Origin: Cymodocea nodosa
Lineage: Eukaryota > Streptophyta > Magnoliopsida > Alismatales > Cymodoceaceae
Length of the DNA: 64,000 bases
NCBI GenBank assembly: GCA_036874045.1
Contig: CM072344.1
Coordinates: 9,334,501-9,398,500 of the forward strand
Reading direction: 5' to 3'
Translations under genes and position numbers: made by a program
Part shown: positions 1 through 9,857 of the stretch, piece after piece
Numbering within the stretch: the first letter of the stretch is position 1
How the letters are laid out: each line of letters begins with the position of its first letter
The notes under the pieces: generated by a model
Databases searched by the model: none
What the model saw: only the letters and a program-made list of their open reading frames with translations
What the model was told of the DNA's origin: nothing

Positions 1-1010
1 CTTAAATAGATTTGAGTTTCTCTGTTTTTTTTTAATTTAATTTGAATTAAATACAGAAATAAGTAGTAGAGTTAACAATTTAGACTTTCTGACTTTTATC
101 TTATTCAGTTTACAAAAGATAATTCATAAAGATATACCTGTAGAAACTTAAAAAGAATTCAATTATGAGTACACAAACTTAAGACAATAAATATCGTACA
201 TTATGTGTAAAGAGTAGATAATAACAAAAAAATAACAAGGATTATATGCACAAATTATGGCAGGATTGTTGTAACACCTTGAAAGATAAATTAAGCTTGA
301 GTACATTGCCCCCTGTTTTTTTATTTATTCATATATATATATTATGTATTACCTCCCACATTATCATCTTTTTATGTGATCACAATCCCTTGCTTAGGGG
401 AAAGATAACCAGTTACTCAATGACAAGTGAGAACAGGTAATAATATATATATATATATATTTGAAATATAATTTGAATTACTTTCAAAATGAGTTTTCAG
501 TCAGCACATTCTAAACCAGTTGGTTTAAGTGACTAGGGTTTAAGATCCCCCAACGGACTTAATTACTCAAGTAATTACAGTCAAAAACAAACAAAAAATA
601 AAACAAGATAGTAAATTAAATTAGAGGCAACCGTAAGACTTAATATTTCTAACAGAATGTTAATAACTTTCCTTTAATAAAAAGTACATACTTTCTATGT
701 ATTTTCCTATTAAAATCTCTGTAATAGCATAGACATAAGTAACAAAAATATTGTTGGCACTCATATTGAATCAATTTAACTATCCTTAAGTAATCTTTTC
801 TGAATTTTTCTTAAATAAATTGACTTCAATAAAAATCAGAATTTCATAAATTCTTAACTACTAGAAAATTGAAATTCGAAAATAGATATTTTGTTTTGTT
901 TTGTTTTTTTTTAATGATAAAGACATTAAATTCTAAAACTACCTTATAACAAACCAAAATATAATGAACAGGACCATTAAATATCAGATAACCTACAAAT
1001 ACCAAGTTCT
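1..1010 (-). other. E5 post-pol noncoding region
   Basis: This AT-rich stretch matches the noncoding DNA after pol in E3 (about 23980-24970). It contains an (AT)n run at 443-460 and T-rich tracts. Short reading frames here have no homology signal and the same sequence is noncoding in E3, so no gene is called. Confidence 0.7.
443..460. repeat. (AT)n microsatellite
   Basis: This is a pure AT dinucleotide run inside the noncoding tail of E5. The matching place in E3 (about 24437) is a T-run instead, so the microsatellite arose or changed after the copies separated. Confidence 0.9.
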
Positions 1011-1014
1011 AATC

Positions 1015-2692
1015 ATAATTTTGAGAAAGTATTTTCATCTAAGGGTTTTGTAAATAGATTTGCTAATTGTTCTGTGGTAGGAACAAAATTTAATACTATT
1101 TTTCCTTTTATAACATTATCCCTTAGAAAATGATGTCGAACTTCTATATGTTTTGCTCGTGAATGTAACATAGGATTTTTAGATAAACTTATTGCAGAAC
1201 TATTATCATAGAAAATCTTAGTTGGTTCATAGTCTAAATTAAAATCTTTTAAGGTTTGTCTGATCCACAGGATTTGAGCACAGCAAAGTGCAATAGCTAT
1301 ATATTCAACTTCAGTTGTAGATAATACTACACAATTTTACTTTTTGCTAAACCATGATACTAAAGAATTACCTAACAATTGACAAGTGCCACTAGTGCTT
1401 TTTCTTTCAGACTTATATCCTGCGAAATCAGCATCACTATAACCTACTAAGTTTAAAGAACTGTGTTTAAAGTAAAGCAGTCCGAAATTGATGGTTCCTA
1501 ATAGATATTTAAAAATTCGTTTAACAGCAAGTAGGTGTGATTCCTTAGGATTAGATTGATATCTAGTACAAGTACACACACTAAACATAATATATGGTCG
1601 GCTAGCTGTTAAATAGAGTAATGAACCAATCATACTTCTATATTATTTTACATCTACAGTTTTTCTAGAGTCATCTTTATCCAACTTGGTGATAGTACTC
1701 ATTGGTGTATTCTTTGTTTTAGTGTTGTCTAAACCAAACCTCTTTAATAAATCTTGAGTATATTTTTCTTGTGAAATAAAAGTACCCTGATCTAATTACT
1801 TAATTTGTAAGCATAGGAAAAATGATAGTTCACCCATTATACTCATTTCAAATTGATTAGTGATGTCTTTCGAAAAGGACTCAACTAATTTATCATTTGT
1901 TGCTCTAAATATGATGTCATCTACATAGATTTGAACTATTAATATATCTTTTTCGATCTTCTTGATAAAAAGAGTGTGATCTTCCTTTCCCATAGAATAC
2001 CCTTTTTCCATAAGAAATTTAGATAATCTTTCATACCAAGACCTAGGAGCTTGTTTAAGGCCATATAGTGCCTTCTTAAGCGTGTAAACATATTCAAGAT
2101 GTTTTAAATCTTCAAAACCTGGAGGTTGTTTTACATACACTTCTTCTTTTATATATCTATTTAAAAAAGCAGTCTTAACATCCATTTGATATAATTTGAA
2201 ATCCATATAACAAGCATAAGCTAACAAAATTCGTATTGATTCTAGTCTAGCAACAGGAGCAAAAGTTTCATCATAGTCAATTCCTTCTTCTTGCTTGTAA
2301 CATTGAGCAACTAATCTAGCTATACTTTTAACTATATGTCTATCTTGATCTACTTTGTTTCTAAATACCCACCTTGTTCCTATTATGGTTTGATTTTCAG
2401 GTGGTGGAACTAAATCCCATACCTCATTTCTTATAAATTGATTTAGCTCATCTTGCATAGCAAAATACCAAAATTCATCTTCTAAGGCATCTTCAATTTT
2501 CTTAAGTTCTAGAAAAGAAACAAATGAATAAGCACCACAGATATTGACTACTAATGATCGAGTCCTAACTCCTTCATTAAGATCGCCTATTATCTGATCA
2601 ATAGGATGAGATGAAGCATAACGCCAAATTCTATGTTGTTCCACATTTTCTATAGGTATGACATTATTTTCTTCTAAATTTTCAACATTCAA
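1015..2692 (-). pseudogene. E5 reverse transcriptase and RNase H remnant
   Basis: This is the copia reverse transcriptase followed by RNase H. The reverse transcriptase shows the [10 protein letters not shown] block, the [13 protein letters not shown] block and the catalytic YVDDIIF motif. The RNase H shows the DADFAGYKSERKSTSGTCQLLG block typical of copia. In a working element it copies element RNA into DNA in the virus-like particle and removes the RNA strand. The remnant carries several breaks and is not functional. It continues upstream into the E5 integrase. Confidence 0.88.
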
Positions 2693-2794
2693 ACATAGAT
2701 TTCTTATTCCGTTAGATAATCTATCAATTTATCTATCAACATCATTTGGTACTATTCTTGGGAGAATTTCTGAATCGAAGTTTTCAGCATGTCT

Positions 2795-3886
2795 TTAATT
2801 AAAATGAGAATTTTCATGAAATTTTACATGTAGGGTTTCCTCAATGATTTTTGTTGATTTATTATAAACTCTATATGCTTTACTTCTAATGGAATAACCA
2901 ACAAAAATACCTTCATCTGATTTGGCTTTAAATTTGTCTCTTTGTTCCTTAGTGTTTAAAATAAAACACTTACAGCCAAAGGGTTTTAAATAACTTATTT
3001 TGGGAACCCTGTTATACCATATCTCATAAGGAGTTTTATCTAAAATTGGTCTTAGATGTACTCTATTTATAACATAGCATGCTGTATGAACTACTTCTGC
3101 CCAGAGAAATAGGGGTAACTTATTCTCATTTAACATGGTTCTGGACATTTCCTGAAGTGATCTGTTTTTACGTTCTACTATCCCATTTTGTGAAGGAGCT
3201 CTTGGAAATGAGTACCTATGATCTATGCCTAATTCTTCACAAAAGGTGTCCATTTGATCATTATCGAATTCTATACCATGATCACTCCTAAGTTTTTGAA
3301 TTTTAACATTTTGCTCATTCTGAACTTTATTACAGAATATCTTAAATATTTCAAAAACTTTAGTTTTATTAGCTAGAAAATAGATCCAAGTGAATCTAGA
3401 ATAGTCATCAACTAGTACAAAAGCATAATGTTTACCTCCTAGACTTGTTGTTCTAGTAGGTCCAAATAAATCCATATGCACTAGTTCTAATACTCTTTTG
3501 CTTGTTATTTCATTTAAGCTTTTAAAGTATGTTTTATATAATTTACCTAGTTGACATGCATCACACATAAACTCTTTCGAGTACTTAATACTAGGTAAAC
3601 CTCTAATTAGATTCTTTTTAGACAGCTTTTGTAATAATTTTAAGCTTGAGTGTCCTAGCCTTCTATGCCATAAAATGACTTCATCCGATTTTGCAATTAA
3701 GCAAGCATTGTCTTTAATAATATCATAAGGCAAATTTAGAATACAAATAGATCCTTTCTTATATGTAGTGAATAAAATTTTGTTTGTAGACATGTCCATA
3801 ATTTTACAGGAATCTTTTTCAAAAATTACTCTGTAAATCTTCATTAAAACAGGAACACTCAATAAATTAAAACCTAAGTTTTCCAC
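2795..3886 (-). pseudogene. E5 integrase remnant
   Basis: This is a copia integrase with the N-terminal zinc-binding pattern (LWHRRLGHSSLKL then CDACQLGK) and the catalytic core with its acidic residues in HMDLFGP, DDYSRFTW, RSDHGIEFDN and the glutamate in GIVERKNRS. The C-terminal part has the copia GKCFILNT-like and GIFVGYS blocks. In an intact element it inserts the cDNA into the genome. It forms the left arm of an inverted repeat with the E6 integrase. Confidence 0.9.
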
Positions 3887-4062
3887 TAATAAGACATCAT
3901 TTATAAAGCATTTCTCAGTTACTTAAACCTTGCCAGTCCCAAGGATATTTGTTTTGCTTTTTTTTCCAAAGGTAACTTGTTCGTTCTTGGTCTTTGTTAT
4001 TTCTATAAGTAATCGTATATCTCTAGTCATGTGGCTGGATGCTCCACTGTCGATTATCCATT
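3887..4062 (-). pseudogene. E5 aspartic protease remnant
   Basis: On the minus strand this region carries the copia protease active-site block DSGASSHMTR and sits directly upstream of integrase, as in E3. The protease would cut the gag-pol polyprotein. The reading is degraded. Confidence 0.75.
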
Positions 4063-4275
4063 TTGATTTGTGTACCTACAAAACAGTCAAAAAGAGATTT
4101 TAACTCTAGGAACCCATTCTTAAGTGGGTCCAAGAATTTTAGAGAGAGTCATATCAAAATAATCCATATTTTTAGACTTCAACTTATCTATTTTCTGATA
4201 ATTATTCTTGCGTTCCTTTCTCTTAGTGTTATAATTATCAGATTTAGAAGAAAATCTGGCAAATGTATGCTTTAT

Positions 4276-5200
4276 GGAAAAATCCAGTGAGATATCCTTT
4301 GACCAAAATGCTAATTTTGATAGTTTTGATGGATTACTTATTGAATACAATAGACTTGCCAGAAAATATAAGAAAGTCAAAATAGAATGAAAGGATACTA
4401 GGAAAATGCTAGATGAATCTGAAAATAAGATTGATTTTCTGAACTCTACGTTGCATAAATTTAAAGAAGAAAATCAAAGGCATGCATAGGAAATTTTAAA
4501 GTTCACTGCTATAGAAAGAAAATTGCATGTTGATTGTGAAAATTTAATTGCTGATAAGAAGAAAATGATCTGTGAAATTGAAAAACTGGAACTAACTATT
4601 ACTGATTTAAATTTAGAAATTGATGTATTAAAGATTAAAGTCTGCGATCAAAAGGCTATATTAAGTAAATGGAATAATAGTCAAACTTTAACAAATAAAC
4701 TCAGTAGTAAAATATCAAATGTAGAAAAACATGGTATTGGTTTACACAATGCATCTTTTGAAAATTATATATTGCATGATGGTACTGCTAAAAATAATGT
4801 CTTTATTTCCAATACTAAGAATAGTAAGAGAAAACTATTCTGTGTGTAATCAAAAAGGGAGAAAAATATGTGCAAGTTGATGAAATACAGCATATAAATG
4901 ATAGCACACTATGTAAGAATTTCAAAAGAAATCTTTAGAAGAATCAAGCTAAGACATTTGAGAATTTTAATATTCTTGATCAATTTTCTTCATATTTAAA
5001 AATATCATATATTGGAAATCAAATAATGTTAGAAATGAAAATTTCAAATCTGATAATTATAACACTAAGAGAAAGAAACACAAAAATAATTATCAGAAAA
5101 TAGATAAGTTGAAGTCTAAAAATATGGATTATTTTGATATGACTCTCTCTAAAATTCTTGGACCCACTCAAAAATGGGTTCCAAGAGATAAAATCTCTTT
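4276..5200 (+). pseudogene. E6 gag-protease linker, coiled coil
   Basis: This is the linker between the gag zinc knuckle and protease in family B. It is rich in Lys, Asn, Glu and Leu with heptad-like spacing (for example 4523-4680) and matches E3 at 28050-29022. Long coiled-coil linkers of this kind are usual in the SIRE lineage. Its function is unknown; particle assembly is a guess. The copy is broken. Confidence 0.7.
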
Positions 5201-5224
5201 TTGACTGTTTTGTAGGTACACAAA

Positions 5225-5400
5225 TCAAAATGGATAATGGATAGTGGAGCATCCAGCCACATGACTGGAGATATACATTTACTTACAGAAATAACAAAGA
5301 CCAAGAACGGACAAGTTACCTTTAAAAATAAAAGCAAAACAAATATCCTTAGGTCTGGCAAGGCTTAGGTAATTGAGAAATGTTTTATAAATGATGTCTT
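5225..5400 (+). pseudogene. E6 aspartic protease remnant
   Basis: This contains the DSGASSHMTG active-site block just after the linker and before integrase. It matches the E3 protease at 27900-28034 and the E5 protease in the other arm. Confidence 0.8.
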
Positions 5401-5428
5401 ATTAGTTGAAAACTTAGGTTTTAATTTA

Positions 5429-6452
5429 TTGAGTGTTCCTATTTTAATAAAGATTTACAGAGTAATTTTTGAAAAAGATTCCTATAAAATTATGGACATG
5501 ACTACAAACGAAATTTTATTCATTGCATACAAGAAAGGATTTGTTTGTATTCTAAATTTGCCTTCTGATATTATTAAAGACAATGCTTGCTTAATTGTAA
5601 AATCGGATGAAGTCATTTTATGGCATAGAAGGCTAGGACACTCAAACTTAAAATTATTACAAAAGCTGTCTAAAAAGAATCTAGTTAGAGGTTTACCTAG
5701 TATTAAGTACTCGAAAGAGTTTATGTGTGATGCGTGTCAACTAGGTAAATTACATAAAACATCCTTTAAAAGCTTAAATGAAATAACAAGCAGAAAAGTA
5801 TTAGAACTATTGCAAATGGATTTATTTGGACCTACTAGAACAACCAGTCTAGGAGGTAAACATTATGCTTTTGTACTAGTTGATGACTATTCTAGATTTA
5901 CTTGGGTCTATTTTCTAGCTAATAAAACTGAAGTTTTTGAAATATTTAAGATATTCTGTAATAAAGTTCAGAATGAGCAAAATGTAAAAATTCAAAAACT
6001 TAGGAGTGATCATGGTACAGAATTTGATAATGATCAAATGGACACCTTTTGTGAAGAATTAGGCGTAGATCATAGGTACTCATTTCCAAGAGCTCCTTCA
6101 ATAAATGGGATAGTAGAACGTAAAAACAGATCACTTCAGGAAATGTCCAGAACCATGTTAAATGAGAATAGGTTACCCCTTTTTCTTTGGGCAAAAGTAG
6201 TTCATACAGCATGCTATGTTATAAATAAAGTACATCTAAGACCAATTTTAGATAAAACTCCTTCTGAGATATGGTATAATAGGGTTCCCAAAATAAGTTA
6301 TTTAAAACCCTTTGGGTGTAAGTGTTTTATTTTAAACACTAAGGAACGAAGAGACAAATTTAAAGCCAAATCAGATGAAGGGATTTTTGTTGGTTATTCC
6401 ATTAGAAGTAAAGCATGTAGAGTTTATAATAAATCAACAAAAACCATTGAGG
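5429..6452 (+). pseudogene. E6 integrase remnant
   Basis: This is a copia integrase with the zinc-binding pattern LWHRRLGHSNLKL and CDACQLGKLHK and the catalytic blocks QMDLFGP, DDYSRFTWVYF, RSDHGTEFDN and GIVERKNRS. It breaks off into unrelated gypsy LTR sequence at about 6452. It is the right arm of the inverted pair with E5. Confidence 0.9.
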
Positions 6453-6874
6453 AAACCCTTATTTACAATCTGTGGAATCGCCCAATGGTTAGCTGAATTC
6501 CTTTGTAAATAACAGTATTAAAAAGAAAAGACAGGCTCGTGGAGTTAACTTAAGTCCACGAGGTTAGTTCGTTGAGTTAGCCATAACTCAACAAACTTTG
6601 TCTGTTGAGTTAACTGTAATTCAACGGAGAGCTTATTGAATATATAAAGTTGATTGTTAACAAATGATCAGTTCTCAAATTCTTCGGCAATTCCCTATGG
6701 GATTGACTTGTACTTGCACACTAATAGAATATACATTGTGCACTTGCAGTTAAAGTACAAATTGGACTTAATATCTAAATTGTTTTAAAGGTTGTTTGTT
6801 TACTTCTAAAAGATAGAATAGGCATAAAGATGAATTAACTCAGTAAAAGTAGAAGTAACAAATCCAAGTTTTTT
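6453..6874 (+). mobile_element. Ty3/gypsy LTR 3' portion, copy 1
   Basis: This stretch is clearly related to 47685-48089: both start ATTTACA, share TCTGTGGAA, share GACTTGTACTTGCACAC and TACATTGTGCACTTGCAG, and end just before a tRNA-Asp-like primer site. It holds repeats of the GTTCGTTGAGTTA / TAACTCAACGA type. The placement of the primer site marks it as the downstream part of a gypsy LTR, probably Tat/Athila-like. The LTR start is not visible. Confidence 0.7.
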
Positions 6875-6892
6875 TGGTACATTATTAGAGAT
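6875..6892 (+). other. Diverged tRNA-Asp primer binding site
   Basis: The sequence TGGTACATTATTAGAGAT lines up with TGGCGCCGTTGCCGGGGAT, the complement of plant tRNA-Asp 3' ends used by Tat/Athila gypsy elements. It is strongly diverged, but the better copy at 48091-48109 in the same context supports the call. Confidence 0.6.
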
Positions 6893-6929
6893 CTAACCAA
6901 ATATTCTAGTGTCGTGCTAGGAAAACACA

Positions 6930-7268
6930 AACAGTAGACTTCTGCTTCCTTTCGATTGTCAGGCTCCTTAGGATCTTTTGTACCTATTCATGATTAGAAA
7001 AACTCCTCCCAAGGCCTCTTAGTTCATTCACAATTTCTATGAATCTAGAAAACATTTCAGTGATACTTTCTTCTTCAAGCATTTTGAATAATTCATATTT
7101 TCTTAACAAAATGCTGATTTTAGTATCTTTAATTTGGCTGGTTCCTTCATATGTAATTTGAAGGATCTTCTAAGCTTCATGGGAGAATTTACAAGCAGAT
7201 ATTTTATTATACTGTTCACCAATTAGTGCATAGTAAATGGAATTAAGCCCACGAGCATCCATCTAGAC
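6930..7268 (-). pseudogene. Family C copia gag fragment
   Basis: Read on the minus strand this is a copia gag (UBN2-type) fragment with recognisable blocks such as YEGTSQIKDTKI, KYELFKMLEEESI and MFSRFIEIVNELR. It is clearly different from the gag of families A and B, and it abuts a family C LTR fragment, so it is assigned to family C. The fragment is broken. The few bases between it and the gypsy primer site (6893-6929) show nothing recognisable. Confidence 0.75.
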
Positions 7269-7269
7269 A

Positions 7270-7724
7270 TTTTATTAGATAACTCTCCAATTTTTCCTTT
7301 AAGCTTTTGACTGCTGGCTTCTCCATTCTGCACGTGTGTAATAGGATGACTTAAGTTCTAGAAAGTTATACCTGTAACTCACTGAAAAACTCGAATAGTT
7401 ATCTAACTCTCCGAAAAAAAAACTCGGATAGTTATCTAACTCTCTGACAAGTCCTTTACGCTTCTGTTCTGTATTTCTGCACGTGATTAATTTAAATGAC
7501 TTAACTTTCAAATAGTTATACCTATAACTCTCTGAAAAGTCCTTTAAGCTTCCAGATAGTTAACTTCTTAACTATCCGATCATTCAATCCTTTCTTAACT
7601 GTCCGATTTTCTGTAGCAGCACATTCTGAGATTTACTGCAACCTGTTTGCTGCTTCGATTTGTCTATCTTCTGATCTTTTTGCTGTACTGACTAAACCTG
7701 ATAAATACAATTCAAAACCTTACA
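7270..7724 (-). repeat. Family C LTR fragment
   Basis: This is the reverse complement of the first part of the E7 LTR (58492 to about 58950). It begins at 7724 with the same TGTAAGGTTTTGAATTG edge and shows repeated TAACTATCCGA / AGTTATCTAACT words. The shared edge here and at 58492, with different flanking sequence in each place, fixes the family C LTR start. Bases 7725-7761 are short unassigned flank. Confidence 0.8.
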
Positions 7725-7761
7725 TTGATTTTTGCATTATCAAAATCTAGAGGTCCTTTCA

Positions 7762-9276
7762 GAATTGTGTTTTTCCACATTTTTGAATATAATTGAAACT
7801 TTAAAACTCAAAAATAAGTCGAGACATTATTTTCATAAAATCATTTTTATTCAAGGTTTCAATTACAATATACAATTCAATTCTCCTCAGAAATTGTAGA
7901 TGCAATTATATATCGATACCATGTTTCTTCTATACAATTTCATAACTACAAACAGAGAAAACTAATTTACAGAATTTAAAACATTTCTCCCTGTTTAAGA
8001 TCTTTCTTCTTCTTCTTCTCTTTCTTCTTCAGCAATTCTTCAATGACGAATATCTTGTCTTTCTCTACTTCACTGAATTTGCTTTCTTCTGATATTTTAA
8101 ATCTTCAGTGACATATATCTTACCTTTTTATGCTTTACTGAATTTTCTTCCATCTGAGAGCTTTTCCCCGATGAGGTGTTTTTGATACTTGAAAATATTT
8201 TTCTTTTGGTGTGTAGGGATAACTGATCAACGAGAATTCTATGCCTTTTATACTGTATCTTCATTTCATGCATATCCTCCACGTTTAATCACTATCAATC
8301 TTCCACTTCTTCACGTCTTTTCTTTTTTCTTCATTGAAATACACACCTTCTGACCCATGTTTATATTTCGAATTTTCTTTAATTATCAATCTTGGATCTC
8401 TGAAAATTTTCCTGCAAAATAAACTTTCTCTTCCAAAATTTTTCATTAGTATAATAAGAAGTCGTTACTTTAATGTTAACTAAACGAGTAATACAAGTAT
8501 ATATATAACTTAACGTTTCTAACTTAACGAGTTCCTCATGTGCCAACTCACATGGCAAGTACTGTAGTTAACTCAACGAACTATCTCTGTGGTGTTACGA
8601 TAACTCAACGAACCATCTCTGTTGTGTTACAGATAACTCAACGAACTAGTAATAAACAAATGTTTTTTTAATAAGAATTTTACCATATGCAAAAATAACA
8701 ACTTAAGTTTATAACGCTAACCTAATGCGTTGCCTTAGTGTTCAATATAGCAACTCAATGTGTTTAGTTATGTTAACTTAACGAGTTAAACATGTGCACC
8801 TCACGTGATACAATATAACATTTGTAACTTATAATTTCACCACGTGTACAACACTAACTTAATGAGTTTGTCTCTTCTTTTACTCACTAACTCAATGAGT
8901 TCTCACATGACCTATTTTAACCTTTAAGCCTCTAACTTAACGAGTTCTCATGTGATCTCTATAGGAACGAAACTCTAACTTAACGAGTTGTCTAAACGTG
9001 CACTGTTCATGATACAGAAAATATAACTTTAAAACATATCATGCTTTTCAATAAAAATACACGTTAACTTAACATTTAGTTAAATAAGAAATTAATGCAA
9101 CGAACTGACTAGTTATTAACTTAGTATAATTTCAGATCCAATATAGACAAGTATTTATCTTAGTAAGCTTTTTCTATATTAATTGATAATTTTAATTTCT
9201 TTTCACAAGCAATAGTAATTGAGCAAATATTATTATTTTTCATTCAGCACACATCATCAAAACAAAATACTCGATA
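7762..9276 (-). repeat. E1 3' LTR (family A)
   Basis: This matches the E1 5' LTR (40604-42154) and the E2 LTRs. It has two units of the roughly 60-base CTTCAGTGACATATATCTT repeat, as does the E1 5' LTR, while E2 has three. A TATAAAAGG promoter motif lies on the minus strand at 8244-8252. The LTR carries many TAACTCAACGA / AACTTAACGAGTT words and several ACGTG cores. Confidence 0.85.
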
Positions 9277-9279
9277 GGT

Positions 9280-9815
9280 AGGCTTGATTCTCTAGGTTCA
9301 ATAGTGTAAGGAACATCTTCGATATGCTCAACATTCATTAGTTCAGTCTCTATAGAATCTTTAGAGTTCAATTTTTCCATAAATTCTACAGTCGGTGTAT
9401 CTGTCTATAATTGTTCATTTTGTTTAACAGATATTTCCATTAATACATGTTGTGAATTCTCAGACTCTACTTCTATAGATTCTAAAGAAGGTTGATTGAC
9501 ATTAAGCTCTTCTAGAGTCTTAACTTTTTCAATATCCGCTACTCCAGACAATTCAGCCTGTGAACTAGTTACTGCCTCAACATTGTCAATTATATCTGCA
9601 ATAACTTGTTCTATGTTAGTTTCCTAATGCTCTGATTTTTCAATTTCAAAATCATTAGGGCTTGAATTAATAGAAAAACTTGAACTCATATTTGACTTGG
9701 ATTTCTTTTCAAGTTTTCTAGCAAGAGAAAATAAAGTCTCATTATCTTCATCAGTCTCTGTATGCTCGGAACTGATGAGTTTATCAAATGCACTACAAGG
9801 AACAATGTCTAGACA
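9280..9815 (-). pseudogene. E1 post-pol ORF (ORF3) remnant
   Basis: This matches part of the E2 post-pol reading frame at about 13110-13650, an acidic, Glu/Asp/Ser-rich section. It shows that E1 once carried the same accessory gene. It is only a partial, broken copy. Confidence 0.7.
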
Positions 9816-9852
9816 TACAAAATATATTTGTATAAAATAGATGTTAATTATA

Positions 9853-9857
9853 ACTAC
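9853..9857. other. Target site duplication of E2, left copy
   Basis: ACTAC lies immediately before the E2 3' LTR edge, and an identical ACTAC follows the E2 5' LTR edge at 34101-34105. Five-base duplications are the rule for copia integrases. Uninterrupted relatives of the target read ATAACTATACTTTT-like sequence at about 14895 and 49900. Confidence 0.85.

Larger units (their letters stand above)
1..4246 (-). mobile_element. E5: family B copia (SIRE-like) fragment, 3' half
   Basis: This is the 3' part of a family B Ty1/copia element read on the minus strand: 3' noncoding DNA, RNase H, reverse transcriptase, integrase, protease and the start of the gag-protease linker, in that order from low to high coordinates. 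It is nearly colinear with E3 (about 23980-28210). It has no LTR in the window on its 3' side because the window begins inside it. At about 4246 it meets E6, which runs in the opposite direction. It is broken in several places. Family assignment is firm because it matches E3 along its whole length. Confidence 0.9.
4247..6452 (+). mobile_element. E6: family B copia fragment, inverted next to E5
   Basis: This plus-strand fragment runs from just before the coiled-coil linker through protease and integrase, matching E3 from about 29050 down to about 26820. It ends inside the C-terminal integrase at about 6452, where gypsy LTR sequence begins. With E5 it forms a head-to-head pair, so the protease-integrase parts of the two lie as inverted arms around a spacer of about 800 bases. 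It has no LTR of its own and is broken. Confidence 0.88.
7762..9857 (-). mobile_element. E1: family A copia, 3' segment of outer nested element
   Basis: This is the 3' end of E1: a 3' LTR (7762-9276) and internal DNA with a remnant of the post-pol reading frame. The rest of E1 lies at 34101-42154. E2 sits between the two pieces. The join is supported by the ACTAC duplication at the two E2 edges and by both flanks matching one continuous sequence in E2 and E9 (near 14900 and 49900). E1 is broken and is the oldest layer of this nest. Confidence 0.8.

Noticed and set aside
246-440. Short plus-strand reading frame near the window start
   Set aside because: The matching DNA in E3 (about 24230-24430) is noncoding and does not keep it.
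8097-8282. Short minus-strand reading frame in an LTR
   Set aside because: It is inside a family A LTR, is not kept in the other LTR copies, and overlaps the TATA region.
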